NCBI RefSeq assembly: GCF_004331385.1
Contig: NZ_SJON01000002.1
Coordinates: 434,001-498,000, forward strand
DNA from: Enterobacter quasihormaechei
Lineage (GTDB): Bacteria > Pseudomonadota > Gammaproteobacteria > Enterobacterales > Enterobacteriaceae
DNA: 64,000 nt
Direction of reading: 5' to 3'
The notes under the pieces were generated by a model. It was not told where the DNA came from, searched no databases, and saw only the letters and a program-made list of their open reading frames with translations. Position 1 is the stretch's first letter, and each line of letters opens with the position of its first letter. This document shows, piece by piece, positions 1 through 10,282 of the stretch. Both the position numbers and the translations under genes were made by a program.

Positions 1-1087
1 AGGCGATATCGTTGATAAGAGACGTAATTGAGCCAATGCGCTGGGTACTGTCGGCAATGTCATCCATGGTTTTCACCACGGTCTGCATCACGGTGCCTCC
101 CTGCGTGGCCGCGCTGCTGGCGGCCATCGACAGCTTGTCGGCTTCGGCTGCGGTCTCAGAGTTGCTCTGCACCGACGCCGCCATCTGGTTCATCGTGGCC
201 ACGGTCTGCTGCACGTTCGCCACGGTCTGGCGCGTGCGGTCGTTGAGATCTTCATTGCCCTGCGCCAGCCTGTCGCTACCGTCACGCACGCTCACGACCT
301 GGCTGGACACGTCGTTGATCAGCCAGCGGCACATCAGCCCCAGCTGTCCGACGGCCCGCAGCGTCAGGCCCAGCTCGTCGCTGCGGTTAAGATGCTGAAC
401 GCTGTTACGCTCTCCGGTGGCGACCTTCAGCGCCTGGCGCGCCACGTTTTCAACCGGGCGGACGATCTGCTGTTCAAACACCAAAGTGCCAAGCAGCATC
501 ACCACGGCCGCCGCTACCAGCGACGTCCATCCCGCAGCACTGGCAACCAGCGTTGCGGCCATCACCGCAAACAGTACCGCCATCACGCTACGCACGCGCC
601 AGCGCAGCGGCATCGCCGGTAATTTACCGAGCCAGCCTTTGCGCACCACCAGCCCTTTATGAATGCGTTTTTTGCAGCGTCCTTCGTTGAGCGCCTTGTA
701 AAGCGGCTCCACCGCGGCTATCTCCTCCTCCGTGGCGCGAGTACGAATCGACATATAGCCCGTCTTCTGGCCATTACGCACCATCGGTACCGCATTCGCG
801 CGTACCCAATAGTGATCGCCATTTTTACGTCGGTTTTTGACAATCCCGCTCCAGGGCTCGCCTTTTTGCAGCGTGTACCACATGTCGGCAAAAGCCGCTT
901 TCGGCATATCCGGATGGCGCACGATATTGTGCGGCTGCCCAAGCAGCTCCTGGAGCGTAAAGCCGCTCACCTGCACAAAGGTGTCGTTAGTGTGGGTCAT
1001 GTAGCTGTGGAGGTCGGTGGTCGACATAAGTGTGGTGTCATCGTCCAGCGGATATTCATTCTGGGTGACATAGTCAGGAGAGGACAT
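1..1087 (-). CDS. aer: Aerotaxis receptor Aer, N-terminal part (gene runs off the window)
   Basis: Reading leftward from the ATG at 1087, the frame is open for about 362 codons to the window edge, against about 506 in E. coli Aer, so the C-terminal signalling tip is missing here. The product begins MSSPDYVTQNEYPLDDDT. It contains the PAS region with the NRRKNGDHYWVRANAVP core (about residues 85-105) that binds FAD in this family, then a hydrophobic membrane anchor (about 165-205), a HAMP-like stretch (QALKVATGERNSVQHLNRSDELG) and the start of the methyl-accepting signalling domain. Aer senses redox state through FAD and signals to CheA/CheW for energy taxis. It is monocistronic here, preceded by a flagellar-type promoter. 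Identification is confident. Confidence 0.95.
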   Translation of the reverse strand, partial: MSSPDYVTQNEYPLDDDTTLMSTTDLHSYMTHTNDTFVQVSGFTLQELLGQPHNIVRHPDMPKAAFADMWYTLQKGEPWSGIVKNRRKNGDHYWVRANAVPMVRNGQKTGYMSIRTRATEEEIAAVEPLYKALNEGRCKKRIHKGLVVRKGWLGKLPAMPLRWRVRSVMAVLFAVMAATLVASAAGWTSLVAAAVVMLLGTLVFEQQIVRPVENVARQALKVATGERNSVQHLNRSDELGLTLRAVGQLGLMCRWLINDVSSQVVSVRDGSDRLAQGNEDLNDRTRQTVANVQQTVATMNQMAASVQSNSETAAEADKLSMAASSAATQGGTVMQTVVKTMDDIADSTQRIGSITSLINDIA

Positions 1088-1137
1088 AGTGAGCATCCCT
1101 TGCAGGTTATTTGAATGTTAATTTTGTGGCTTATGTT

Positions 1138-1164
1138 TTTTCGGCGATAAAAAATTTATCTTTA
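1138..1164 (-). promoter_or_regulatory. Sigma-28 (FliA) promoter of aer
   Basis: On the minus strand TAAAGATA is followed by exactly 11 bases and then GCCGAAAA. This matches the flagellar sigma-28 consensus TAAAGTTT-N11-GCCGATAA at 13 of 16 positions. It lies about 50 bases before the aer start codon, and Aer is a known member of the FliA class 3 regulon. Confidence 0.8.
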
Positions 1165-1447
1165 GTTGTTAAATATGATTAAGATCGCAAATTCGGGTTA
1201 AACCGCACTTTTCGTACGTTTTTCTAATTAATTGATTTAAAATACTTTCGTAATGAAACTACCCACAAAGCATGATCCTGTAATGCACCCTTAAGTCGCA
1301 TTCCCTGCCCTGGAGCAGTGCAATTGCTGAAACCTCATCACCGGCCCGTTATCCCTTATTCCGTGCGGCGCGCAATGGCATGATTAAATATTGCGCAACT
1401 TTGATTTAACCTGGCGTTTATCCCGATTTTCGTTAAGCCCTCTGAGG

Positions 1448-2889
<1,442 letters not shown>

Positions 2890-2891
2890 TT

Positions 2892-2920
2892 AAATCCCTC
2901 CTCATAGGGAGGAGGGATTT
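2892..2920 (+). terminator. Hairpin after patA
   Basis: AAATCCCTCCT and AGGAGGGATTT form an 11-bp perfect stem around a 7-base loop, three bases past the patA stop. There is no long T tract, so it may act as an inefficient terminator or 3'-end stabiliser. The stem core (CCCTCCT) recurs in the hairpin behind bcfA. Confidence 0.65.
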
Positions 2921-2924
2921 ATAT

Positions 2925-3374
2925 CCACTCTAATTATATTTCAATTTGTAATTAAACATGGCGTATTGAAAATTACGCTTACATCATTCAAAAGCATAAT
3001 TCCCGTATAAAAATTAATATTTAAATATTATAAAATGACAGAGTTCAATAACAATACAGAAATATAACCTCCATCAATTGCACCTTACAAAATCAGGCTA
3101 AACAGTGCATCAAACATACCCTACCATTCTAAAAAATAATAAATTAACAATTAAAACCCATTTAAGATTTTCTAATCAAAAAAACAACCAGTAATGAATT
3201 GATATAATATTCTTAGCCTCATAAAATATTGTTCGGAACATCACAAGAATGTGCAAAACACAGCATAATGTATGATTCTGTATATTCAGTCTTTTTAAGC
3301 TGAAGAGTATTGTATTACGTCACCTTCAATTTTGTTTCAACTTGACAGAAAACTGTTTATTAAAAAGGATTTGT
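2925..3374 (+). promoter_or_regulatory. AT-rich control region of the fimbrial operon
   Basis: About 450 bases without a gene and strikingly AT-rich compared with both neighbours. A TATAAT box at 3203-3208 could be the -10 of the bcfA promoter, giving a leader of about 160 bases; its -35 is poor. TGTTCGGAACA near 3230 is a short palindrome. I found no GATC pair and no flanking inverted repeats of the fimS type, so neither Pap-like methylation control nor an invertible switch is apparent. Silencing by H-NS is likely from the composition, but this is inference. Confidence 0.5.
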
Positions 3375-3917
3375 ATGAAAAAGCATGTTTTAGCAATGGT
3401 TGTTGCTGCATCTATGGCAAGCGGCGTGATGATGAACGCACAGGCAGAAACTACCTCAGTCAACGGCGGTACCGTTAACTTCGTCGGTCAGGTTGTTAAC
3501 GCAGCCTGTTCAGTTGCTGCCGATTCGGTCGACCAGACCGTTATCCTGAGCCAGGTACGTACCGTGAAGCTGACTCAGAGCGGAATGCTGGCGAATCAGA
3601 AAGAAGATTTCAACATTAAACTGGAAGATTGCGACAGTACTGTTAGCCAGAATGCAGCGGTTATTTTCAACGCGCAGCAGGATGCCACTCAGCCGAGTGC
3701 CATGGCGAACACGGCGGGTGCAGGTTCCGCACAGAACGTAGCTTTGCAGCTGTTTGGACCGGACGGTAAAAACCTCGACCTGGGTGCTACCTCTTCAACA
3801 ATTGGCCTGATCACTGGTGAAAACATTATCCCATTGAGCGTTGACTACATCGCTACAGGTGCAGCAACCCCAGGTAACGTATCATCTACAGCAACCTTCC
3901 AGATGGTTTATTCCTAA
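3375..3917 (+). CDS. bcfA: Major fimbrial subunit (BcfA-like pilin)
   Basis: A 180-residue secreted pilin. The signal peptide MKKHVLAMVVAASMASGVMM ends near ANA/QAE (residues 22-24). The mature part has the type-1 pilin layout: an alternating hydrophobic N-terminal donor strand (GGTVNFVGQVV), a cysteine pair (NAACSV and EDCDS) and the penultimate-tyrosine ending FQMVYS typical of chaperone-bound subunits. I use ATG 3375, preceded by AAAGGAT, because it starts the signal peptide; an upstream in-frame start at 3342 adds an implausible tail. It is the first gene of an operon matching Salmonella bcf order and is followed at once by a strong hairpin, which fits a subunit made in large excess over assembly proteins. 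The family is certain; the bcfA name rests on gene order. Confidence 0.85.
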   Translation: MKKHVLAMVVAASMASGVMMNAQAETTSVNGGTVNFVGQVVNAACSVAADSVDQTVILSQVRTVKLTQSGMLANQKEDFNIKLEDCDSTVSQNAAVIFNAQQDATQPSAMANTAGAGSAQNVALQLFGPDGKNLDLGATSSTIGLITGENIIPLSVDYIATGAATPGNVSSTATFQMVYS

Positions 3918-3935
3918 TCGAAGTTAGATGCTGTC

Positions 3936-3973
3936 ATCCCTCCTTCATACGTCTGTATGAAGGAGGGATTTTT
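3936..3973 (+). terminator. Intra-operon terminator/attenuator behind bcfA
   Basis: ATCCCTCCTTCATAC (3936-3950) pairs perfectly with GTATGAAGGAGGGAT (3955-3969) across a 4-base loop, followed by five T. It is a textbook intrinsic terminator placed between the major pilin and the chaperone, so read-through would set the low level of assembly factors relative to pilin. Confidence 0.85.
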
Positions 3974-4070
3974 AATATAACTGTCCGTTTTAAATAGATT
4001 AAATACATAGGCTTAAACGGTATGTTTTATTCTATGTATTTGATTATGTATTCAATGAAGTGATATATAA

Positions 4071-4778
4071 ATGAAACGAATTAATACTGTATCTTTGATA
4101 ACAAAGCTGATTACGCATTCTTTTTTATTCGCGGCTACGGTGCTGACCACGGCTCACGCTGGGGGTATAGGTCTGGGCGCAACGCGTATTATTTACCCTC
4201 AGGGAGATAAACAGATTTCGTTACCTATTACGAACTCTTCGCAAAGCAATGCTTTCCTGGTGCAATCGTGGGTTGCGAATGCCGATCAATCGAAGTCCCC
4301 GGATTTTATTGTTACGCCTCCACTTTTTCTTATGCATCCTAAAAAAGAAAACACCATCAGGATAATGTACGCTGGCCCAGATTTGCCGACTGATAGAGAA
4401 AGCGTTTTTTATTTCAACAGCAAAGCCATCCCGGCGGTGGACAAAAGTAAGTTACAAGGAAATACGTTGCAGATTGCGACACAGAGCGTCATTAAGCTTT
4501 TTATTCGCCCGAAAAAATTGCCTACGCCGTCAATTGACGCGCCAAAGGCACTGCGCTGCACGGTCAGTAAGGGCAAATTGACCATCAAAAACGCATCGCC
4601 CTATTACGTGTCGCTGGTGCAATTCAAAGCGGGAAACGCAAAGTTAACCAATAACATGGTTCCGCCAATGAACAGCCTGGTCGTTGATCTTCCTGCCGGT
4701 AGTGGGAGCCAGGTGACGTTCCAGACAGTTAACGATTTCGGTGCTACCACCCCTGTTCAGACATGCCCTGGAGCATAA
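4071..4778 (+). CDS. bcfB: Periplasmic fimbrial chaperone (PapD/FimC family)
   Basis: A 235-residue protein with a signal peptide (residues 1-30, ending TTAHA) and the two-domain PapD-type fold. The subunit-binding arginine and lysine of the family are recognisable in GLGATRIIYPQGDKQ and QSVIKLFIRPKKLP, and the interdomain ending VNDFGATTPVQTC is present. It would donate its G1 strand to pilins in the periplasm and deliver them to the usher. It carries two cysteines (ALRCTV and QTCPG) that could form a disulfide. It lies 150 bases after the bcfA hairpin and 48 before the usher gene. Confidence 0.85.
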   Translation: MKRINTVSLITKLITHSFLFAATVLTTAHAGGIGLGATRIIYPQGDKQISLPITNSSQSNAFLVQSWVANADQSKSPDFIVTPPLFLMHPKKENTIRIMYAGPDLPTDRESVFYFNSKAIPAVDKSKLQGNTLQIATQSVIKLFIRPKKLPTPSIDAPKALRCTVSKGKLTIKNASPYYVSLVQFKAGNAKLTNNMVPPMNSLVVDLPAGSGSQVTFQTVNDFGATTPVQTCPGA

Positions 4779-4826
4779 CTTTCCCGGAAAATACCGAACA
4801 TAGCGCGTCGAAGCAGGCAGAGAAAA

Positions 4827-7445
4827 ATGAAGTTTCGCAAGTATCAGACAAGGATAGTCAATCATCATTTGGCCCCTCTCACGCTGGCCATGTTTGGCGC
4901 ATTCGCATCCGTTAATGCGGATGCGGGCTATTATTTCAACCCTGCCTTTCTTTCCAGCGATCCTGCGGCGGTTGCTGATTTATCACGTTTTAGTAATGCT
5001 GGTCAGGCGCCAGGGGTCTATCGCGTGGACGTATGGCTGAATGACAATTTTTTAGCCACGCGCGACGTCACATTTAACGTGCGCAAAAATTCAACACCTA
5101 CGGATGACGATACGGGGCTGACGCCCTGCCTCTCGCCTAAATCACTTGATGCGATGGGGGTAAATGTCGATGTCTTACCCGGTATTAAGGACGAAAAAGC
5201 GGGCAACTGTGTAGATTTGCCGGCAGCCATTCCCGCAGCTACCACACTTTTTGATTTTGAACACCAGCGCCTGAATATCAGTATACCGCAAGCGGCGCTG
5301 CGTAATAACGCACGTGGGTACATTCCTCCTGAGCAGTGGGACGAAGGCATTAATGCCTTGATGCTGAATTATGACTTTTCGGGTTCGCACAATCACAATA
5401 GCGGTAATTATGGTTCGACGACGGACAACTATTTTCTGGGACTTAACAGTGGAATAAACCTGGGGGCGTGGCGACTGCGGGATTTCTCTACATGGAACTA
5501 TAACAGCAGCGGCTCAGGGACCTACACCAACTGGGAACACATTAAAACCTATGTTGAACGTGCCGTTATCCCGCTAAAAAGCAAACTTACCCTCGGCGAA
5601 AACTATACCACGTCGGACGTCTTCGACAGCCTGCCATTCCGAGGGGTGCAGATCAATTCTGATGACAACATGCTGCCTGATAGTATGAAAGGTTTTGCGC
5701 CGACCATTCATGGGATCGCCAAATCTAACGCCCAGGTCACCATCAAACAAAACGGTTACACCATCTATCAAAGCTATGTTCCGCCAGGGGCGTTTGCCAT
5801 TAACGATCTGTACCCCACCTCCTCCAGCGGTGATCTGAACGTGGAGGTCAAAGAATCTGACGGAACGATCAACAGCTACTCTGTGTCTTATTCCGCGGTT
5901 CCGGTTTTACAGCGTGAAGGCACCGTAAAATATGCTGCTACCGCGGCCCGCTATCGCAGCAACAGCGATCAGCAGGAGGACACTAACTTTGTCCAGGGGA
6001 CGCTTATCTGGGGGTTACCGAAAGGATTTACCGTCTACGGCGGTACGCAGCTGACGGAAAAATATTCTGCCTTTGCGTTGGGTACCGGGGTGAACCTGGG
6101 AAATTTTGGCGCCGTATCGGCCGATCTCACCTCCGCACAAAGCGAACTGAGCGACGGTAGCTCACATAACGGGCAGTCAATACGTTTCTTATATGCAAAA
6201 TCGTTGAATGGCATGGGCACCAATTTCCAGCTGTTAGGCTATCGCTATTCCACATCCGGTTTTTATACCCTGGATGAAACCACCTATAAGCAAATGAAGG
6301 GTTATGTCGGCCAGGACGATCCCAACGACCACGCCGACGACAATCAGTCCGTGTGGACCGATTATTACAATCTGTACTACACCAAACGCGGCAAGCTCCA
6401 GGCCAATATTTCCCAACAGCTGGGCACTGCCGGGTCGATTTTCCTTAACGGCAGCCAGCAAACGTACTGGCATACCGACGAAAAAAATACGCTTGTTCAG
6501 CTGGGTTATAGCGGAACGGCTGCGGGCGTAACCTATAACCTGACCTACAACTACAATAAATCCCCTGGCATGCGCGATAGCGATCGTATTTATTCCTTAA
6601 CGCTCTCCTTCCCGCTCAATCTGTGGCTCCATCCAGGCGGGGATGTGACCAAACATTTAAACAGCATTTATGCCACATACGGCATGAGCACCGATAACGA
6701 CGGCAGGGTCAATAATACTGCTGGCGTCAACGGAACGCTGCTTGAAGACAATAACCTCAGCTACAGCGTTCAGCAGGGATATCAGAACCAACATACCGGT
6801 GCCAGCGGAAGCATCAGCACGGAATACGATAGCGCCTACGGTAATGCGAGCCTGGGATACAACTACAGCAACAATGGCGATTATCAACAGATCAACTACG
6901 GCCTCAGCGGCGGTATCGTCGCGCATCGCAACGGCATCACCTTAAGCCAGCCGTTGGGAGATACTAATGTCCTGATCGCCGCGCCCGGCGCAAGCAACGT
7001 TAAGGTCGAAGAAGGGCCCGGGATCCACACCGACTGGCGAGGTTATGCGGTTGTGCCGTATGCCAGCGCATACCATCGTAACCGCATGGCGCTGAACACC
7101 AACTCGCTCAGCGACGATCTGGACATTGACGAGGCCGTTACCCACGTTGTTCCAACCCAGGGTGCCCTGGTACGCGCCACCTTTAAGGCGCGCTCCGGAA
7201 CGCGCGCAATGATTTCACTCATGCATAACGGGCGCCCTGTGCCCTTTGGCGCGATTGTTACGCGCAGCGATGAAGGTGGGGACACCATCGTAGGCGATAA
7301 CGGCGAAGCGTATCTGTCCGGGCTGGGTGAAACAGGGAGTCTGACAGCACAATGGGGCGACACAGATGATAAAAAATGTGTTGCCATTTATAAGCTAAGT
7401 GAAACAAAGCAATCCCTCGTGCGTTTAAAAGCGGAGTGCCGATAA
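4827..7445 (+). CDS. bcfC: Outer-membrane fimbrial usher
   Basis: An 872-residue usher, normal length for the FimD/PapC family. It begins with a signal peptide, followed by the usher N-terminal domain signature YYFNPAFLSSD. The 24-strand barrel region and plug follow (PFRGVQINSDDNMLPDSMKG), then the C-terminal domains with the GPGIHTDWRGYAVVPY stretch and a cysteine pair near the end (KKCVAIY, KAECR). It binds chaperone-subunit complexes and polymerises the fibre through its pore. The start ATG at 4827 is preceded by GGCAGAGA. The next gene begins right after its stop codon, implying coupled translation. Confidence 0.9.
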   Translation: MKFRKYQTRIVNHHLAPLTLAMFGAFASVNADAGYYFNPAFLSSDPAAVADLSRFSNAGQAPGVYRVDVWLNDNFLATRDVTFNVRKNSTPTDDDTGLTPCLSPKSLDAMGVNVDVLPGIKDEKAGNCVDLPAAIPAATTLFDFEHQRLNISIPQAALRNNARGYIPPEQWDEGINALMLNYDFSGSHNHNSGNYGSTTDNYFLGLNSGINLGAWRLRDFSTWNYNSSGSGTYTNWEHIKTYVERAVIPLKSKLTLGENYTTSDVFDSLPFRGVQINSDDNMLPDSMKGFAPTIHGIAKSNAQVTIKQNGYTIYQSYVPPGAFAINDLYPTSSSGDLNVEVKESDGTINSYSVSYSAVPVLQREGTVKYAATAARYRSNSDQQEDTNFVQGTLIWGLPKGFTVYGGTQLTEKYSAFALGTGVNLGNFGAVSADLTSAQSELSDGSSHNGQSIRFLYAKSLNGMGTNFQLLGYRYSTSGFYTLDETTYKQMKGYVGQDDPNDHADDNQSVWTDYYNLYYTKRGKLQANISQQLGTAGSIFLNGSQQTYWHTDEKNTLVQLGYSGTAAGVTYNLTYNYNKSPGMRDSDRIYSLTLSFPLNLWLHPGGDVTKHLNSIYATYGMSTDNDGRVNNTAGVNGTLLEDNNLSYSVQQGYQNQHTGASGSISTEYDSAYGNASLGYNYSNNGDYQQINYGLSGGIVAHRNGITLSQPLGDTNVLIAAPGASNVKVEEGPGIHTDWRGYAVVPYASAYHRNRMALNTNSLSDDLDIDEAVTHVVPTQGALVRATFKARSGTRAMISLMHNGRPVPFGAIVTRSDEGGDTIVGDNGEAYLSGLGETGSLTAQWGDTDDKKCVAIYKLSETKQSLVRLKAECR

Positions 7446-8462
7446 GTGAAAGTACGCATTATTTTTTTATTGCTCAGCCTTATGGCTTCTACGCAATGTA
7501 TGGCAGTGGTCTGCTGGAACTATACACACCACACTGCTAATGTGAATTACGATCTGACGACAACGCTGACGAAAGAACAAAACCAGTTGGGGCAGGCCGT
7601 TGAACTGGTTAAATCGCAGGATGTGGGTGTGAATGCCATATGTGACGCCCATGTGGATGGCGATGCGACAACTTATCGCTCATACAAGAATACCTACCCG
7701 GTGATTTTCACGGAAGACCAGTGGCAGTATATGAGTCTCGACCCGACCTATATTGCAGGGGCGATGCGGATAACCGATTCCGACATTGGTGAATATTATC
7801 CTCCCAGAGACTATATCCATATGGGTAAAGATTACAGGGTAGATCAAGAAGAATATGGCGAGCCTTTCCCTGTATACGACTCCAACCTGGTATTTCGGTT
7901 AAAAATTATTAAACCTTTTATTGGTACAGTCATTATCCCCAGCAAGGTAATGTTTAATGTATATGTTACCACCAAGAATACCGACCCGTTGAGTTATATT
8001 GTTTATCAAATAACGTACAGCGGTGCGGTCACGGTCCCGCAAAACTGCACCATTAATGCGGGGCAACTCATTACGGTTGACCTGGGAAAACTAAACAGTT
8101 CTTCATTCACGACCGCGGGTGAGAAGCCCTCTAACGCAGCGGTAAAAACCTTTAATGTTCCCATCGAGTGCAGTGCGGACGTGATTTCGCCTGCGCATCT
8201 CACGCTTCGACTGGTCGCGAACGCAGACAGTAACGTCGGCGAGGCGCTCGCCACAGATAATAAAGATGTCGGCGTGGTGGTAACCAAAGAAAATGGTGCC
8301 GTCATGATACCTAACGACGCATCCAGCGCCGCTGATTTTATTACCGACGAGTCGGGTCATGCTGATGTCACGTTAAAAACCTACCCCATCAGCACAACTG
8401 GGAACGCCCCGGCAGAAGGTCTCTTCACTGCGTTGGCCTGTTTACGTATCGATTTTGCGTAA
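7446..8462 (+). CDS. bcfD: Two-domain fimbrial tip adhesin
   Basis: A 338-residue protein with a GTG start directly abutting the usher stop TAA. After a signal peptide (1-20, ending CMA) there is a receptor-binding-type N-terminal domain (about 22-195) with cysteines at VVCWNY and NAICDAH. A C-terminal pilin domain follows (about 200-338) with VTVPQNCTINAGQ, IECSAD and the closing LACLRIDFA. This is the FimH-like architecture of tip adhesins. Its place directly after the usher corresponds to bcfD of Salmonella. The receptor cannot be told from sequence; the N-terminal domain is not one I recognise by its binding residues. Confidence 0.8.
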   Translation: MKVRIIFLLLSLMASTQCMAVVCWNYTHHTANVNYDLTTTLTKEQNQLGQAVELVKSQDVGVNAICDAHVDGDATTYRSYKNTYPVIFTEDQWQYMSLDPTYIAGAMRITDSDIGEYYPPRDYIHMGKDYRVDQEEYGEPFPVYDSNLVFRLKIIKPFIGTVIIPSKVMFNVYVTTKNTDPLSYIVYQITYSGAVTVPQNCTINAGQLITVDLGKLNSSSFTTAGEKPSNAAVKTFNVPIECSADVISPAHLTLRLVANADSNVGEALATDNKDVGVVVTKENGAVMIPNDASSAADFITDESGHADVTLKTYPISTTGNAPAEGLFTALACLRIDFA

Positions 8463-8471
8463 GGGGGAAAA

Positions 8472-9008
8472 ATGAGAGTCTTGTATTTTGTCGTGATGCT
8501 GTTATCTGGGATACCAATAACGTACGCCGATGATGAAGCAATAATTAACCTCCAGGTATTCGGCACGATTATCGGCGAATCCTGTGAAGTAGATGTGAAC
8601 AGTAAAGAACAAACTGTCGATCTTGGCGAATTCGATACATCGGAATTTCCTGCTTCCGGAGCAACGTCGCCGAAAAAAGCGTTCACGATCGTTCTTAAAA
8701 ATTGTTCACGCGCCATTCAGGGGACAAAAATCTGGTTCAGCGGTATAGCGGATACCAATAATCCTGACCTGCTGGCGCTCAGCGACACGGGTAAAGGAAC
8801 GGCTGGCGAAATGGCGACGGGCATTGGCGTAGAGCTTCTTAATGCCGGAATGAACCCGATTAAAATAAATAATACGGAATCCGAAATTTATCCCTTAAAG
8901 CAGGGAGATAATAGCCTGACGTTTAATTTACGGTACAAATCAACCTTGCCCGAGGTCACGCCAGGGAATGCTACGTCCATCATGTATTTTGATTTGCTCT
9001 ATCAGTAG
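8472..9008 (+). CDS. bcfE: Minor fimbrial subunit
   Basis: A 178-residue pilin with a signal peptide (1-19, MRVLYFVVMLLSGIPITYA) and a donor strand (EAIINLQVFGTIIG). It has the disulfide pair ESCEVDV and LKNCSRA and the subunit ending IMYFDLLYQ with a penultimate tyrosine. GGGGGAAAA precedes the ATG, and it lies 9 bases after bcfD. It probably serves as an adaptor between adhesin and shaft; this role is inferred from operon position and fold only. Confidence 0.8.
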   Translation: MRVLYFVVMLLSGIPITYADDEAIINLQVFGTIIGESCEVDVNSKEQTVDLGEFDTSEFPASGATSPKKAFTIVLKNCSRAIQGTKIWFSGIADTNNPDLLALSDTGKGTAGEMATGIGVELLNAGMNPIKINNTESEIYPLKQGDNSLTFNLRYKSTLPEVTPGNATSIMYFDLLYQ

Positions 9009-9017
9009 GATGCAGAA

Positions 9018-9548
9018 ATGAAAAAGCTTTGCACAATAATATTCACCGCGCTTTTTCTGGTGCCGTTTTTTTCAGCGCGAACACTGGCACACGACGGAAC
9101 AATTTATATCACTGGCGTTATTCACAAAAAAACGTGCAGTCTTGCGCCAGATTCTCAGAGCCTGACCGTCGCAATGGACAGTGTGCAAAGTAAATATTTC
9201 ACCCAGTCAGGTATGGGCGCTGATTATCATCCGTTTGCTATTAATGTAGAAAACTGTGCCGGAACAGCAGGCTCTGTCAGTATTACCTTTGACGGTACGC
9301 CAGATACAGCAAACCCCGATTTACTGACGCTCATCGGCGGTGAAGGCTACGCAACGGGTATTGGCATAGGAATTTACAACCAGGACAAGTCGCTCATCTC
9401 TATGGGAAGTAAAAGCCAGAAGACGTTGATTATTCCTAATCAACGCGACGCGACTCTCCAGTTTTACGCCCGCTATGTTGCCACCGCAAACGAGGTCACC
9501 ACGGGAACGGCAAATGCGACGACAACCTTTATTCTTAATTATGCGTAA
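9018..9548 (+). CDS. bcfF: Minor fimbrial subunit
   Basis: A 176-residue pilin with a signal peptide ending near TLAHDG (about residue 24) and a donor strand (GTIYITGVIHKKTC). It has a cysteine pair (KTCSLA and ENCAGT) and the ending TTFILNYA. It has two features in common with bcfA (the QSGMGADYHPFAINVENC region resembles the bcfA QSGMLANQKEDFNIKLEDC region), so it is a paralogue of the major pilin. Its last 8 bases overlap bcfG. Confidence 0.8.
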   Translation: MKKLCTIIFTALFLVPFFSARTLAHDGTIYITGVIHKKTCSLAPDSQSLTVAMDSVQSKYFTQSGMGADYHPFAINVENCAGTAGSVSITFDGTPDTANPDLLTLIGGEGYATGIGIGIYNQDKSLISMGSKSQKTLIIPNQRDATLQFYARYVATANEVTTGTANATTTFILNYA

Positions 9549-10251
9549 GTGTGTTTATCCGGCGAAGAGCCTGCTTCTCTTTTTTCTCTCCACCATCATG
9601 CTTCAGGCGCAGGCTGGCGTGGTGATCGGCGGAACGCGGTTTGTCTATCCGGAACGCGAGAAATCGATCAGCTTTTCCGTGCGTAACCCTTCTGACGAAT
9701 CGTATCTGATTTACACCAAAGTCGAGCCGGGTGGCCTGTGGACTGGGGCGGATACCCCACACGGACTTCAGTCCGCATTTGTGGCCACGCCACAGCTGTT
9801 TTCATTGCGTCCGCAGCGCGAAAACACGATTCGGCTGATATTTACGGGGGGAACGTTGCCCGAGAACCGTGAAACGCTGTTCACGTTAAACGTTGGGGCG
9901 ATCCCTTCCGCTAACCCGCACACCACGGGTGTGCAAACCGCGGTGCGTTCACGCTTTAAACTTTTTTATCGGCCCACCGGGCTCGCCGGCAATCCTGATG
10001 ATGCTTATCAGGCCCTACGCTGGTCGCGAAACAAAAATAAGGTCGTTGTGAATAATCCGACGCCTTACTACATCACGCTTTATCAGCTCAGCCTCGGCGA
10101 TAAGCGCATCGCTGATAGTGGACTTATTGCTCCTTTTAGCGAACGGACGCTTGAGGGTTGTACAAACCCAGGGGTATGCCTGGTGCGCTGGCAAGCGATT
10201 AATGATTATGGACGTATTATGCCTGTCCGCACGCAGGCACTGACGTCCTGA
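9541..10251 (+). CDS. bcfG: Second periplasmic fimbrial chaperone
   Basis: A 236-residue PapD-family chaperone. I place the start at ATG 9541, inside the end of bcfF (8-base overlap), because it opens the signal peptide (MRKCVYPAKSLLLFFLSTIM, cleavage near AQA). A longer frame from 9475 would place a charged tail before it. The family arginine and lysine lie in VIGGTRFVYPERE and RSRFKLFYRPTG. GCTNPGVCLVRW near the C-terminus carries the two cysteines that form a disulfide in the PapD second domain. A second chaperone in the same operon as the first suggests that the subunits are split between two chaperones. Confidence 0.82.
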   Translation: MRKCVYPAKSLLLFFLSTIMLQAQAGVVIGGTRFVYPEREKSISFSVRNPSDESYLIYTKVEPGGLWTGADTPHGLQSAFVATPQLFSLRPQRENTIRLIFTGGTLPENRETLFTLNVGAIPSANPHTTGVQTAVRSRFKLFYRPTGLAGNPDDAYQALRWSRNKNKVVVNNPTPYYITLYQLSLGDKRIADSGLIAPFSERTLEGCTNPGVCLVRWQAINDYGRIMPVRTQALTS

Positions 10252-10282
10252 TCCCGTCTCTCTCTTTTACGGAATAATATCA

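Noticed and set aside
1375..1395. TGGCATGATTAAATATTGC as sigma-54 promoter of patA
   Set aside because: The GG and GC doublets are four bases too far apart; the element at 1448-1463 has the exact spacing.
2925..3374. Invertible fimS-like switch or Pap-type GATC control
   Set aside because: No pair of matching inverted repeats flanking a promoter, no GATC sites and no recombinase gene were seen.
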